Notes: generated from the sequence alone by a model not told the origin. DNA of 64,000 nt from Ensifer adhaerens (GCF_001270265.1 NZ_LGAP01000020.1:56439-120438), one strand, 5' to 3'. Shown: positions 25,653-35,341, counted from the stretch's first letter. Translations and numbers: made by a program.

Positions 25653-27101
25653 CTATGTCGCGTGTGTATTCCTCGAATGTCCTGAGACTTCGGCACCCGC
25701 GTCCCGCGGCAGGCCCAGAAAACGCAGCGTCGAGAGAATGCCGATCGTCGCGATGACAAGAAATGCCCAGCGGAAATCAGGCAGCGTCGCTGTCTCGCCG
25801 CCGCGAAACGCCTGCGACAGGTTGAGAACGGCGGCGGCAACGGCAACACCCATAAGCATGGCGACCTGCTGGAGCATGCTCGACAGGGTCGAAGCCGAGC
25901 TGCGCTGGCTCGCATTGATGTCGGCAAAGCCAAGGGTGTTGAGTGCCGTAAACTGCATCGAGCGGAAAAGCCCGGCAGCAAACAACAGCAGGAGCGTGAG
26001 CAGCCTGGGTGTATCTGTCGACAGCGTTGCGCAGGCGCCGATCGCCAGTGACGCGAGCAGGCCATTGCCGACGAGGACGGTGCGGAAGCCGAAACGACGC
26101 AGCAACGGCGTTGTCACCGACTTCATCGCGAGATTGCCGGCGAAGTAGGCAAGCACATAAATACCGGTCTGGATCGGATCGAGGCCGAACCCGACCTGAA
26201 ACAACAGCGGGATCAGAAAGGGCGTCGCATTGATTGCGACGCGGCAGGCGGTGCCGGCCGACAATGTCGACATCGCAAAGGTCTGAACCTTCAAGGTGGA
26301 GAGATCGAGCAGCGGATTGGCGATCGCCTTGAAGTGCCGTGTTGCCATCACCCCGACGGCCGCACCCGTTGCCAGCAGCAGGACGATCGCCAGCGCATTG
26401 GCTGTGCCGTGCACGAAAGCCTCGAGGCCGGCCAGCACCAGGGTGAGGCTGGTCGACGACAGTAGGAAGCCCTTGGTGTCGAGGCGGCGCGCCTCCTCCT
26501 CACGCTGGTCCGGAACGAAGCGCAGTACAAGCGCAAGGCCGACCAGGCCGATCGGGATGTTGATCAGAAAATTCCAATGCCAGCTGAACCACGTGGTGAT
26601 GACGCTGCCGAGCAACGGGCCAACGACTGGGGCGATCAGCGCCGGCCAGGTGATGAGCGCGATCGCGCCGACAAGCTCCGACTTGCGGGCGTTCTTCAGG
26701 ACGATGATCCGGCCGACTGGCGTCATCAGGGCGCCGCCGATGCCCTGCACGGCGCGGGCGACGATGAACTGGCCGAGGCTCGCAGACAAGCCGCAAAAGA
26801 GCGACGCGAGCGTGAAGATGGCGATCGCGACGAGGAAGACGTTGCGCGCTCCAAAGCGGTCGCCGAGCCAGCCGGAGAGCGGAATGAAGGCCGCCATCGT
26901 CAGCATGTAGACGGTGATGCCGATGCTCATGGCGACGGGTTGCACGCCGAAGGAGATTGCCATCTGCGGCAAGGACGTGATGACGATTGTTCCGTCGAGC
27001 ATCTGCATGAAGAAGGCGATGGCGACGACCAGCGCGACGATGCGGGAATGGCGGGTCGCAGATGCGCCGGCAGCGTCCGTGCCGTTCGGGATCGCGGTCA
27101 T
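25653..27101 (-). CDS. MFS drug exporter, DHA2 (EmrB/QacA) family
   Basis: The 482-residue membrane protein has about 14 helices. Motif A (GWLGDRFGARNVF) follows helix 2, motif C-like GGALMTPVGRIIV is near helix 4-5, and DGTIVITSLPQMA is in helix 1, the DHA2 signature. It should export hydrophobic drugs or organic cations by proton antiport. The ATG at 27101 is chosen from GGTGA upstream and the family N-terminus. No membrane-fusion partner is adjacent. It is convergent with the GH38-like gene. Confidence 0.9.
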   Translation of the reverse strand: MTAIPNGTDAAGASATRHSRIVALVVAIAFFMQMLDGTIVITSLPQMAISFGVQPVAMSIGITVYMLTMAAFIPLSGWLGDRFGARNVFLVAIAIFTLASLFCGLSASLGQFIVARAVQGIGGALMTPVGRIIVLKNARKSELVGAIALITWPALIAPVVGPLLGSVITTWFSWHWNFLINIPIGLVGLALVLRFVPDQREEEARRLDTKGFLLSSTSLTLVLAGLEAFVHGTANALAIVLLLATGAAVGVMATRHFKAIANPLLDLSTLKVQTFAMSTLSAGTACRVAINATPFLIPLLFQVGFGLDPIQTGIYVLAYFAGNLAMKSVTTPLLRRFGFRTVLVGNGLLASLAIGACATLSTDTPRLLTLLLLFAAGLFRSMQFTALNTLGFADINASQRSSASTLSSMLQQVAMLMGVAVAAAVLNLSQAFRGGETATLPDFRWAFLVIATIGILSTLRFLGLPRDAGAEVSGHSRNTHAT

Positions 27102-27267
27102 CTGGTCACCGCCGACCTGCGTTGCAAACAGGGGTGCGGCCATCCGGCACGGAAGGAGGCGAGAGCACGGTTGCAGTGGGTATCATCGGGATGCTTCAGA
27201 ACTGATCACGGTATTCCCGACCCACACCTTGTCAGCGCGGATCGGCGAGAAAAAACGCAAGGCCGCG

Positions 27268-27378
27268 TTACGGATTGGCGTCGGCGTCCTTGTATGCCTC
27301 TTCAAACAGGCTTGTGTCGATCCATTTGTCGTAATCGACGGAGCCTTCGAGAAGTTTCGCTCCGGATGTGACTTCTCT
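27268..27378 (-). pseudogene. Possible C-terminal remnant of a NitT/TauT-type binding protein
   Basis: About 36 codons remain open before a stop at 27268, reading KLLEGSVDYDKWIDTSLFEE and then AYKDADANP. This resembles the ending of nitrate/sulfonate/thiamine-precursor-type ABC binding proteins. An in-frame stop lies just upstream and nothing else of such a gene survives. It sits in the otherwise gene-free 27102-27421. The assignment is from memory of the ending and is weak. Confidence 0.3.
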
Positions 27379-27421
27379 TCATCCTTCGCTGCGCGAGAGC
27401 GACTCGTACGAAGATTCCCGC

Positions 27422-28132
27422 TCAGGTCATGTGAAAGTCGACGGCGACCAACCGAAAACCGAGATGCGCGGCGACCCGTTGAGATGCGGCGTTGGCCCAT
27501 GCGGTACTGTAGAAAGGCGTAGCGCCGTGAGCGCGGACCTCCCGGGGCCATCGCGCGACGACGTCGAGTGCATAGCCATTGCCGCGAAAATCCGGGTGCG
27601 TTTCGACGCCGGCGCAATGCACGGTGTTTGATACGCGAACGCTGCAGCAGAGCGACACGGCCTTGCCATCCAGAACCTTGGCGAAAAAGGGTTGTCTATG
27701 TGGGACGTCAGGCAACCAATCCTGGAAATGCGCATGAAGCAGTTCGGCATTGCCATTTGTGATGCGCGCCGGTTCTACCGCCGGCGGGCCGGGTTCAACG
27801 GCCACGTAGGCCGGTCCGGACCAGATCTTTTCGACCGGCTTGTGCCGGCTCAACAGATCGAGATAGCAGTCATGCAGGGCAGGCAAGCGGTTGAATGCCG
27901 TTTCGGGCTTCTCCGCGCGGCATAATTGTCCGAGGTCATCGACAAGCTGCCCCGGAAGATCGGCATGGCAGCGAAAGATCGGCCCTTGGCGGGTTCGCAT
28001 GAGGTGAAATCGCGGCGGCGGGCTTGCATCCCATTCGTTGGTGGAAAGAAGCCGGCCTTTACCGTCGGTGCGATAAAGCGTGTCCATGCGGTCTTCAAGA
28101 AGACGGAGATTGATGTCGGCAACGGGCAACAT
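27422..28132 (-). CDS. GNAT-family N-acetyltransferase
   Basis: The gene encodes about 236 residues. The acetyl-CoA-binding core is in the C-terminal half: the [20 protein letters not shown] motif (R/Q-x-x-G-x-G/A form), then [23 protein letters not shown], the usual GNAT ending. The N-terminal ~110 residues are a second, less conserved half. The start is uncertain: 28132 gives [15 protein letters not shown], while 28174 and 28090 are also possible. Its 5' side abuts a decayed arsH, so the upstream end may have been rearranged. Substrate unknown. Confidence 0.75.
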   Translation of the reverse strand: MLPVADINLRLLEDRMDTLYRTDGKGRLLSTNEWDASPPPRFHLMRTRQGPIFRCHADLPGQLVDDLGQLCRAEKPETAFNRLPALHDCYLDLLSRHKPVEKIWSGPAYVAVEPGPPAVEPARITNGNAELLHAHFQDWLPDVPHRQPFFAKVLDGKAVSLCCSVRVSNTVHCAGVETHPDFRGNGYALDVVARWPREVRAHGATPFYSTAWANAASQRVAAHLGFRLVAVDFHMT

Positions 28133-28221
28133 GACCCGACTGTGTACATCTCCTGCGTGCGGCGCAACGGCCACCCTTGGAAATCATCGCTGCGCACCTG
28201 TCGAATGACGGCCGCAATCGA

Positions 28222-28684
28222 AAGGTCGCGCGCCTCGCCTTCCTTACGCTCGCTGTAGCGATCCGTCAGATAGGCCGAGGCGTCGCGGGCCAGCAGCGTG
28301 AATTTGATGAGCTCCTCGCAGACATCGACGACACGGTCGTAACAGGACGAGGGCTTCATCCGGCTGTCGGCGTTGAAGGATTGGTTGCCGCCGGAAACTT
28401 CCATGATGGCAAGGGTCTTGCCCAGCGTCGGCCGAGCCGAGCCGAGCGACAGCGGTATCCAATCGATCTGCGCCTTCATGATGTCGTGCCCCTCCGGGCC
28501 TGCCCCAGACCTGGCCCTCCAACCATTCCGAGCGGCGGCGCCGTTTCTGGACTTTGTCGTGATCGACGGGAGCGCTATCCGCAAGCGGAAGCCCCTCCGG
28601 GTCGAAGATGCGGACTTCTGCGCCGAAATGTTCCAACAGACGGCGCACTTCGGTTCCCGGGCGAATCTGCTCGAGAGACGCATC
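28222..28684 (-). pseudogene. arsH: arsH pseudogene (frameshift and internal deletion)
   Basis: Two minus-strand frames together spell ArsH, an NADPH:FMN oxidoreductase of arsenic resistance. The first reads [20 protein letters not shown] then [15 protein letters not shown] and SEWLEGQVW. It then shifts frame, and [20 protein letters not shown] and [17 protein letters not shown] continue from 28479. Between NA and [16 protein letters not shown] about 45 residues normally present are missing, before the ending [13 protein letters not shown]...DRYSERKE. The N-terminal ~70 residues are also absent. A frameshift, an internal deletion and 5' loss make it non-functional. Confidence 0.88.
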
Positions 28685-28765
28685 GGCCTCTGGAAAATCT
28701 CGCGATCGTTTCCAATATCTGAAAGGTCATCTCAACCTGCTTTGATGTTGGAGGATCAGAGGCAG

Positions 28766-29008
28766 ATGGATCGATATTTCCGTGACTTGGCAATCGATGA
28801 AGATCAACTGAAAATGCTCCAGCGCGTGTTCCGACACGCCTGCTTCAGCCACGAACTGGAGCCTGATAGCGAAGAGGCGGATAGGCTTGGCGCCTCGATT
28901 ATCCAGATCTATCAGCGCGGCGTTCGCAGCGAGCTTGCGCTCATGCAGATGCTTGGCGGCGACGATCGGCGCGTGGACGTGAAGGACCGGGATTCGGCTC
29001 CGAACTGA
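28766..29008 (+). CDS. Small conserved-looking protein, unknown function
   Basis: An 80-residue protein starting MDRYFRDLAIDEDQLKMLQR, followed by an acidic, mainly helical stretch (VFRHACFSHELEPDSEEADR). AGAGG and GGAGG sites precede the ATG. It resembles the short rhizobial proteins that carry a response-type helical domain, but I do not recognise a named family. It points away from the arsH remnant and converges on the binding-protein gene. Confidence 0.55.
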   Translation: MDRYFRDLAIDEDQLKMLQRVFRHACFSHELEPDSEEADRLGASIIQIYQRGVRSELALMQMLGGDDRRVDVKDRDSAPN

Positions 29009-29089
29009 CATGGAATGGGGCTCGCTAACCTGCGAGGCGGTGCCCTTCGGCGACGAAGGTCGGCAGGTGCCAGTGTAGTGGGAGAGATA

Positions 29090-29115
29090 GGCCACGGACG
29101 TTGCCGTCCATGGCC
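29090..29115. terminator. Hairpin between convergent genes
   Basis: GGCCACGGAC (29090-29099) pairs with GTCCATGGCC (29106-29115) over a 6-base loop with one mismatch. It lies between a small plus-strand gene and the minus-strand binding-protein gene. Confidence 0.5.
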
Positions 29116-29152
29116 CTCCGCTCATTTGGAGACGTCAGGGTTCAATCCGGAT

Positions 29153-30085
29153 TTACTGGTTGGCCTTGGCATAATCCTTCATGTTCTGCGGCGTCACCAG
29201 TTCGAAGGGCACCCAGATATGGCGCTCGGTCTTTTCGCCGCGCGCCAGCGCCACGGCCGCATCCATGGCGGCTGCCCCTTGAGCGACGGCATTCTGGAAC
29301 ACCGTTACGTCCAGATCGCCTTGCGCCATTGCGGCAAGCCCATCCGGCGTCGCATCGATGCCGGCAACAACCACTTTCGACATGTCGACACCGGTGGATT
29401 TCATCGCCTGGATTGCGCCGATCGCCATCTCGTCGTTGTTGGCGATGACGGCGTCAAACCTGGTGCCCGCCGACAGCCAGTTCGTCATAATGTTGGTCGC
29501 CTCGAGCCGATCCCAATTGGCGCTCTGTTCTTCGATCACTTTCACGCCCTTGCAATCGGCGCTGGCGATGACGTCGTGGATGTCCTTGGTGCGCGTCAGT
29601 GAGGAATGATTGTTCAAAGGCCCCATCAGGACGAAGAGATCGCCTTTGCCGCCGAGCAGCTTGCAGACTTCCTTCGTCTGGATCGTGCCGGAGTCCAGCT
29701 CGTTCGAGCCGACGAAGGCGGCCGTTTCCGGCAGGCTGTCGACATCGGCGGGTGGATGGTTCGCATACACGACCGGGATCTTGGCTTCGCTTGCCAACTT
29801 GGTGATGGCCGGCGTGCCGTCGCCGTCGACGGCAACGACCACGATGGCATCGACGCCCGCCGAGATCAGGTTCTGCACCTGATCGAGCTGCCGGCTCGGA
29901 TCGTTCTGTGCATCTTCGACCTGGACGGTAACCTTGGCGAGCTCGGCGGCGCGCCCCTCCATGCCGCTGCGCAGGATCGTCAAGAAGGCGCTGTCGGAAC
30001 GGGCAATCGCAATGCCGATATTCTCGGCATGTGCCGTCGTTGCCGCCAAGGCGCAAACGGCCGCAGAAATCAGAAATCTCTTCAT
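29153..30085 (-). CDS. Ribose-type sugar ABC substrate-binding protein (orphan)
   Basis: The 310-residue precursor has a short signal peptide (MKRFLISAAVCALAATTAHA-EN) and the type-I periplasmic-binding fold of the RbsB family: SDSAFLTILRSGMEGRA, the VDAIVVVAVDGDGTPAITK hinge, and VIANNDEMAIGAIQAMKSTG. GGGAGAGGA lies ahead of the ATG at 30085. It should bind a sugar or polyol in the periplasm. No RbsA/RbsC partners are adjacent, so it either serves a transporter encoded elsewhere or is a relict of a lost operon. Confidence 0.9.
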   Translation of the reverse strand: MKRFLISAAVCALAATTAHAENIGIAIARSDSAFLTILRSGMEGRAAELAKVTVQVEDAQNDPSRQLDQVQNLISAGVDAIVVVAVDGDGTPAITKLASEAKIPVVYANHPPADVDSLPETAAFVGSNELDSGTIQTKEVCKLLGGKGDLFVLMGPLNNHSSLTRTKDIHDVIASADCKGVKVIEEQSANWDRLEATNIMTNWLSAGTRFDAVIANNDEMAIGAIQAMKSTGVDMSKVVVAGIDATPDGLAAMAQGDLDVTVFQNAVAQGAAAMDAAVALARGEKTERHIWVPFELVTPQNMKDYAKANQ

Positions 30086-30344
30086 CTCAGTCCTCTCCCT
30101 TGGTCCGAGCGAGTATGTGTCGCTCGGAGAATGTATGTTCTGATTTTTTAGTAGATCAAACATTTATTCCATTATCAAGGCGCTTGGCCGAACCTTGACG
30201 TCAGGCCGGGCCGAGACCGCCCCGATCCCGCCGATCAGAAGCGCGACCGGCACCGAGATCCACGGCAACGCGCTGGATCGCCGTGTTCGATTGTCGCATG
30301 AGCTTGAATGGGAAAGGGACGATGCCGTCGATATGGCTGCGCCT

Positions 30345-30412
30345 AGAGCGCTTCCGGTTTAGACGGAGTCGCAGAAACGCTCTATCTCTTTGTTTTTACG
30401 CTTTTCCTGGAA
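30345..30412. repeat. Rhizobial palindromic intergenic repeat
   Basis: AGAGCGCTTCCG... (from 30345) and ...AAACGCTCT (to 30383) form an imperfect dyad, followed by a T-rich tail (TCTATCTCTTTGTTTTTACG). This is the form of a very common dispersed repeat in Rhizobiaceae intergenic regions. The surrounding gene-free stretch 30086-30602 shows no gene; a hydrophobic open tail ending near 30169 on the minus strand could not be assigned. Confidence 0.6.
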
Positions 30413-30602
30413 AGGCTCTACCCCTTTGCAAACAAAGCCACTTAACCGTGGAAAAGCCAATGGCTCGCCACCCCTGCGCCGCGGTCGCGAGCGGACGTCG
30501 TTCAACGATAGCAATGGGACCGCGTCTACCTGCCGCACGGCAAACCTGACCCTCGGCATCTACGAGATGCCGTCCGCCGTTCGGCAGGGCACGCTGTTGC
30601 GG

Positions 30603-31229
30603 TCAGTTCGCAGCGAAGCAGTAAAATAGACCGTCGCCGCCCGTTCCCTTGAAGGCTTCCTGGGTGCAGCCGCCGCGCGTCGCATGCGACGCGTTCCAGG
30701 ACTTGGCCTCGGCGCTGTCGTTCAGGCCGGTTCGGTCGCTGTGGCCGACTATAGCCGCACCGTCGGTCCCGCTCAGGGTCCAGTTGCCGCAGGTTTCCGG
30801 CGCGGCCGTGCCGTCGGCCTTGGAGCCGGTGAGAATATCGTGACGGTTCGGCGTGTCGCCGCGCCCGTTGATGACCTCGCCCTTCTCGTTAAGCGCGGTC
30901 TGCTTCGTCAGGTTGTTTTTGTCGCTATGCAAGGAGGCGACATCGTCGGCGATCTTTTCACCCTTGGCGTTGTACCAAGGGCCGGCGCCGATGCGATCTT
31001 TGGCGTTTTCAGCGTCGGTGGACAGGTAAGCCTTCCAGGTCTTGCCGGTCGAGCCACCCGCCGAGGCGAGCGTGTTGCAATAGGCGTCGGCGCCGGCAAG
31101 GCCGCCAAGATCGCCGCCCTTGCCCGGGTTTGCGCTGGTGACGAAGAAACTCATTGACGTGTCCTGGGCGTATGCCCCGACGACTGAACAGGCCAAGGCG
31201 GCCGCGACAAGTAGAAGTCTGCGTTTCAT
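30603..31229 (-). CDS. Secreted lectin-like protein
   Basis: The 208-residue precursor begins with a clear signal peptide (MKRRLLLVAAALACSVVGAYA-QD). The mature part has the block FFVTSANPGKGGDLGGLAGA, then DAYCNTLA, CGNWTLSGTDG and a C-terminal CTQEAFKGTGGDGLFYCFA, with four cysteines likely in two disulfides. The pattern resembles the C-type-lectin-like (DUF1554/endostatin-like) fold seen in exported proteins annotated as lectins in alphaproteobacteria. A carbohydrate or surface-polymer ligand is a guess. It is a single gene without an evident partner. Confidence 0.7.
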   Translation of the reverse strand: MKRRLLLVAAALACSVVGAYAQDTSMSFFVTSANPGKGGDLGGLAGADAYCNTLASAGGSTGKTWKAYLSTDAENAKDRIGAGPWYNAKGEKIADDVASLHSDKNNLTKQTALNEKGEVINGRGDTPNRHDILTGSKADGTAAPETCGNWTLSGTDGAAIVGHSDRTGLNDSAEAKSWNASHATRGGCTQEAFKGTGGDGLFYCFAAN

Positions 31230-31358
31230 GGCGTTTCCTCCCGGTGTGATTGAACCGCAGAAGGCTATGGCACAGATGGGGGCGAGTAAAATCGAAATCG
31301 CGTGAACGCCGGTTCGTCCCTTGGGCGCTCTCGACCCTGGTTTGGCAAAGGAGGAGCG

Positions 31359-31380
31359 CGCCCCGTGACCATTCGGGGCG
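31359..31380 (-). terminator. Hairpin downstream of polyol ABC operon
   Basis: CGCCCCG (31359-31365) and CGGGGCG (31374-31380) form a 7-bp stem with an 8-base loop, 40 bases past the ATPase stop on the minus strand. Confidence 0.5.
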
Positions 31381-31419
31381 TCGAGTGATAGAAGGGACCT
31401 CGCTTAAAAGCCGGCGGCT

Positions 31420-32511
31420 TCATGCTTTCAGCAATGACAGTCCATTTGATTGATCGAAGAGATGCAGGCTCTCTTCACCGATCGTGAACGCAACCTGATC
31501 TCCCGGTTTCGGACAGGCGCTGGCCTTGACCAGGGCGCCGATCTCCTTGCCGGCAAAGAGGAATGTCACCAAGGCGTCGTTGCCGTGAAATTCGACGAGA
31601 TCGGCAACACCGGCGACCACGTTGGCTTGATCATCCGCCGATGTCGCAATTTCCAGATCGGCCGGACGAAAGCCGAGCACGACCTTCTGGCCCGGGGTCA
31701 ACGCGAACCTTGTGCCTGCCGCATGGATATTGCAACCGGCGCCACGAAGCGACCAGCCGCCGTCTACCTTTTCCGTCGTTACGTCGATGAAGTTCATGTT
31801 CGGCGTGCCGATGAAACCGGCGACGAACAACGTTCGCGGGCGATCGTAAATTTCGGCTGGTGTGCCCACCTGCTCGATCGCACCGCCCTTCATCAGCACG
31901 ATGCGGTCAGCAAGCGTCATCGCTTCCAACTGGTCGTGCGTGACGTAGATCGTAGTGGTCTTCAGTTTCTGATGCAGCCGCGCGATCTCGACGCGCATGT
32001 GGTTTCGAAGCTTCGCATCGAGATTGGAGAGAGGCTCGTCGAAAAGAAACACGCGTGGCGTCTTGATCATCGCACGCGCGATGGCGACGCGCTGCTGCTG
32101 CCCGCCCGAAAGCTCCGTCGGCTTGCGGCCCAGGTAGGGGTCAAGCCCCAGTGTCGCTGCCACCGCCCGAATGCGTTGCTCGATCTCAGGCTTCGGCACT
32201 TTCATTCGCTTCAGTCCGAAAGCGATGTTGTCGTAGATGGTCATATGCGGGTAGAGCGCATAGTTCTGGAACACCATCGCAACACCTCGGTCGCGGGGCG
32301 GCAGGTCGTTGACGGTACGACCGCCGATGGCGACTTTGCCGCCGGAAATATCCTCAAGCCCGGCGATCATCCTGAGGAGCGTGGACTTGCCACAGCCGGA
32401 CGGACCGAGAAAGACAATGAATTCGTGGTCCGCGACGTCGAGGTTGAAGTCCGCAATGACGCTGACGGCGCCGTATTGCTTGTCAACGTTTGAACAGACG
32501 ATATTCGCCAT
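31420..32511 (-). CDS. Carbohydrate ABC transporter ATP-binding protein (UgpC/MsmK type)
   Basis: A 363-residue CUT1 ATPase with Walker [11 protein letters not shown], signature SGGQQQR, Walker [13 protein letters not shown]-loop [10 protein letters not shown] and a C-terminal TOBE region (GFRPADLEI). GGAAGGA precedes the ATG, only 3 bases after the dehydrogenase stop, so it is the final gene of the polyol operon. It is distinct from, but similar to, the ATPase of the 18-kb operon. In rhizobia such ATPases can be shared between systems. Confidence 0.93.
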   Translation of the reverse strand: MANIVCSNVDKQYGAVSVIADFNLDVADHEFIVFLGPSGCGKSTLLRMIAGLEDISGGKVAIGGRTVNDLPPRDRGVAMVFQNYALYPHMTIYDNIAFGLKRMKVPKPEIEQRIRAVAATLGLDPYLGRKPTELSGGQQQRVAIARAMIKTPRVFLFDEPLSNLDAKLRNHMRVEIARLHQKLKTTTIYVTHDQLEAMTLADRIVLMKGGAIEQVGTPAEIYDRPRTLFVAGFIGTPNMNFIDVTTEKVDGGWSLRGAGCNIHAAGTRFALTPGQKVVLGFRPADLEIATSADDQANVVAGVADLVEFHGNDALVTFLFAGKEIGALVKASACPKPGDQVAFTIGEESLHLFDQSNGLSLLKA

Positions 32512-32514
32512 GGC

Positions 32515-33561
32515 TCATTCCTTCCCGCTGTCGATGAGGATCTGCAGCTTGATATCGGAGGGCCGCGCAGCGGCCGCCCGCTCGAAGGCAGCGATGCTGT
32601 CCTGGAAGCGGAATGTCTCAGTGATCAGTGGCTTGAGGTCGACTTTCCCAGACGCAATCAGTTGCAGCGCCCGATCGAAGATGTTCGCATAGCGAAACAC
32701 CGTTTCGACCCGGACTTCCTTGGAGATTGCACCTGGTACGTCAAAGGCGACCGCTTCAACCGGCAGCCCGACGAGAACCAGGGCTCCGCCTGGCCGGACA
32801 AGATCGAAGACGCCTGAGAAGGCCCTAGCGCTGCCGCTTGCCTCAAATACGATATCGGCCCCCCAGCCGCCGGTCTCCATGGCGATGGTTTCGACGAAGG
32901 GATGCTCGGCGATATTGACAGGTGTGATGCCCGGATATTGTCCGGCAATTGCGAGTTTCTCCGCGCTGAAATCCGAGATGAAGACGCGGCTGCATCCACC
33001 TGCGAGCGCGGCGAGCGCAACCATGATCCCGATCGGCCCGCAGCCGATGACCGCGGCGACATCTCCCGGCGCGATGCGTGCCCGTGCAGCCGCCTGCATG
33101 CCGATGGCGAAGGGTTCGACCATGGCGCCCTCGGCGAAGGAGACGTTTTCCGGCAGTCTGTAGGTGAAGGCGGCGGGGTGAACGACCTGCGGCGTCAAGA
33201 CGCCGTGGATTGGCGGCGTCGCCCAGAAGCGCACGTTCGGATCGACATTGTAGAGGCCGAGTTTGGAGGCTCGGGACGAAAGATCCGGCACGCCCGGCTC
33301 CATGCAGACGCGGTCGCCGACCTTCAGGTTGCCGACATTGCCACCGATTTCGATAACGATTCCGGCTGCCTCGTGGCCGAGCACCATAGGCTCGCGCACG
33401 ACGTAGGGCCCGATCGCGCCATGGGTATAGTAATGTACGTCGCTACCGCAGACGCCGACGGTATGAATGGCGATCTTGACGTCGTCGGGACCGAGTTCGA
33501 GGGGGAGTTCGATCTCCCTCAGCGACAGGACGCCCTTCTCTTCGAGGACCAACGCTTGCAT
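32515..33561 (-). CDS. Zinc-dependent polyol dehydrogenase (xylitol/sorbitol type)
   Basis: The 348-residue protein is a medium-chain dehydrogenase. Catalytic-zinc ligands are in [10 protein letters not shown] (Cys ~39) and GHEAAG (His ~65), and the NAD-binding motif is GCGPIGIM (near residue 175). The usual structural-zinc cysteine cluster is absent: the segment reads [20 protein letters not shown], as in rhizobial D-xylulose reductases (xylitol dehydrogenases). It should oxidise an imported polyol to the ketose. The ATG at 33561 follows GGAAAG. It lies between the permease and ATPase genes of an ABC operon, which points to polyol uptake. Confidence 0.88.
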   Translation of the reverse strand: MQALVLEEKGVLSLREIELPLELGPDDVKIAIHTVGVCGSDVHYYTHGAIGPYVVREPMVLGHEAAGIVIEIGGNVGNLKVGDRVCMEPGVPDLSSRASKLGLYNVDPNVRFWATPPIHGVLTPQVVHPAAFTYRLPENVSFAEGAMVEPFAIGMQAAARARIAPGDVAAVIGCGPIGIMVALAALAGGCSRVFISDFSAEKLAIAGQYPGITPVNIAEHPFVETIAMETGGWGADIVFEASGSARAFSGVFDLVRPGGALVLVGLPVEAVAFDVPGAISKEVRVETVFRYANIFDRALQLIASGKVDLKPLITETFRFQDSIAAFERAAAARPSDIKLQILIDSGKE

Positions 33562-33578
33562 GAATGCTTTCCTTGTTG

Positions 33579-34400
33579 TCACGATGTCTTGCGCTTGAAG
33601 GCGCTGTTGAGCATGCCACTCAGCACTCCAATGAAGAGGAGTGGTGGTATGGAGAGAAGAACGACGGAGGCATTGAGGATGCCCCACGGCACGTCGCGAC
33701 CAAGTTGGGTCAGTTCCGACGCGACGATCGGCAATGTTTTGGCATCCGATGTCGTCAGCATCAGCGCGATCAGAAACTCGTTCCAGACGAGCACGAAGGC
33801 AAAGGCGACCGCGCCAATCAGTGATCTGAGCGCTATCGGCAGGGCGATCAGGAAGAAGATCGCATAGGGTCCGTATCCATCGACCCGCGCCGCCTCCTCG
33901 ACCTCTTTCGGTACCCGTGCGAAGGCCGGAACGCTGAGCCAGATGACGGTGGCGAGCGTCAAAAGGGTGTAGGTGACGATCATCGAGAGGCGCGTGTCGT
34001 AGAGGCCGAAGTCGAGCCAGATGACCATCAGCGGGATAGCGATCGCCACCGGCGGCAGGAAGCGCAGCGAAAGCACGAAGAACTGGACGTCGCGCGACCA
34101 GCGATTGGGATAACGCGCAATCGCATAGGCAGCGGGAAGACCCAAAAGCGCGCCGATCAAAACGGATGCGCCCGAGATGATCAGCGAGTTTATCAGTCCG
34201 GCAAAGACGCTCTCGCGGCCAAGCACATAGGCGAAGTTGTCAAGCGTCGGCGTGAAGATGAACAGCGGTGTCGGGGTGACGATGTCGACCCGGTTCTTGA
34301 AAGCGTTGAGCAATGTCCAGAAGACGGGGAAGACGGCGGAGAACGCGGCCACCAGGAGAAGAATGCGGCCGACGAGGCGGCCCAGCTTGCGCGCGCTCAT
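33579..34400 (-). CDS. Carbohydrate ABC transporter permease (MalG type)
   Basis: A 273-residue inner-membrane protein with six helices and the EAA loop [21 protein letters not shown]. The ATG at 34400 overlaps the stop of the preceding permease gene by one base (TGATG pattern), so they are translationally coupled. A much longer frame runs to 35048 but reads as a shadow of the upstream gene. Confidence 0.92.
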   Translation of the reverse strand: MSARKLGRLVGRILLLVAAFSAVFPVFWTLLNAFKNRVDIVTPTPLFIFTPTLDNFAYVLGRESVFAGLINSLIISGASVLIGALLGLPAAYAIARYPNRWSRDVQFFVLSLRFLPPVAIAIPLMVIWLDFGLYDTRLSMIVTYTLLTLATVIWLSVPAFARVPKEVEEAARVDGYGPYAIFFLIALPIALRSLIGAVAFAFVLVWNEFLIALMLTTSDAKTLPIVASELTQLGRDVPWGILNASVVLLSIPPLLFIGVLSGMLNSAFKRKTS

Positions 34401-35260
34401 CACTGAACCCTCTTCCAGATGAAGGTGAAGACGATGGACGTGGCAATCATCATCAGGACGGCCATGCTCGATGCGTAGGAAATTCGTCCGGACTCGATGA
34501 AGCCTTGCGAGAAGGCGTACATGTCGAGCGTTTCCGTCGTGATGCCGGGTCCACCGCGCGTCATGACGTAGATCAGATCGAAGGCGCGCAGCGACTCGAT
34601 CATCTTGACGAAGGCCAGCGAGATCAGCGGCGCCTTCAGCATCGGAATGGCGATGTGAGTGTAGGTTTCCCAGGTGCGGGCATGGTCGAGGCGTGCGGCT
34701 TCGAAAGGTTGCGGAGGCAAAGTCTGCAGAAGTTTGAGCACGATGACCGAGAAGAACAGCCCCCATTGCCAGACGTCGACCAGGGCCACGGTCGCAAGCG
34801 CGGTTGCCGGATTGGACAACAGGTCGAGCGGCTGGCCGGTGATGGCCTTGTAGGGGTAGGTGGCAATGCCGTAGAGCGGATGAAACGCAAACTTCCAGAC
34901 AAAAGCCGCCGAGACACGCGGCAGGATCACCGGCATCAGAAAGAGCAGGGCTAGGATGTTCCGCATGCGCGGCGAGGCACATTCGAACAGCAATATGCCG
35001 AGGCCGACTGCAACGATCAACGTCATGCCCACCGTCACCGCTTCCCATGTCAACGACACACCGATCGCGTTGATGAAGCGACGGTCAGAGAAGAGATCGA
35101 TGTAATTGGCGAGGCCGACGAAGTCGCCATCCGGGCGGCTCAGCTCTCGGTTCTGCAGCGAGATGTAGATCGCGTAAACCGTCGGAACGAGCGCGAGTAC
35201 GGCCAGGATCATCATGGCCGGCGTCAGGAAGATGGCCGGCAAACTGTTTTTCTGCTTCAT
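34400..35260 (-). CDS. Carbohydrate ABC transporter permease (MalF type)
   Basis: A 286-residue membrane protein with six helices. The EAA loop is FEAARLDHARTWETYTHIAIP, and the first helix begins PAIFLTPAMMILAVLALVPTVYA. AGGATG precedes the ATG at 35260 by 8 bases. It follows the binding-protein gene across a 101-base gap holding a stable hairpin. Confidence 0.92.
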   Translation of the reverse strand: MKQKNSLPAIFLTPAMMILAVLALVPTVYAIYISLQNRELSRPDGDFVGLANYIDLFSDRRFINAIGVSLTWEAVTVGMTLIVAVGLGILLFECASPRMRNILALLFLMPVILPRVSAAFVWKFAFHPLYGIATYPYKAITGQPLDLLSNPATALATVALVDVWQWGLFFSVIVLKLLQTLPPQPFEAARLDHARTWETYTHIAIPMLKAPLISLAFVKMIESLRAFDLIYVMTRGGPGITTETLDMYAFSQGFIESGRISYASSMAVLMMIATSIVFTFIWKRVQ

Positions 35261-35313
35261 GAGGTAGACATCCTGCGGCAAGGCGCGGGTGCGCTTCCGA
35301 TGGGCTGGGACGT

Positions 35314-35341
35314 CTCCGGCAAGAGGGGCATCTTGCCGGAG
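35314..35341 (-). terminator. Intra-operon hairpin after binding-protein gene
   Basis: CTCCGGCAAG (35314-35323) and CTTGCCGGAG (35332-35341) form a perfect 10-bp stem with an 8-base loop. With no T-tract it more likely stabilises or attenuates transcript between the binding-protein and permease genes, giving more binding protein, as is common in ABC operons. Confidence 0.6.

Noticed and set aside
27850..28683. 277-residue minus-strand frame as a single gene
   Set aside because: Only its middle is ArsH-like; the front belongs to another frame of the same remnant and the end overlaps the GNAT gene, so it is a by-product of a pseudogene.
30170..30300. Minus-strand hydrophobic tail ahead of the orphan binding-protein gene
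   Set aside because: It reads plausibly for ~30 codons, but I could not link it to any family and it may be chance.
33579..35048. 489-residue version of the MalG-type permease
   Set aside because: The extra N-terminal ~216 residues are not hydrophobic and lie opposite/within the preceding permease gene; the ATG at 34400 gives the normal length.
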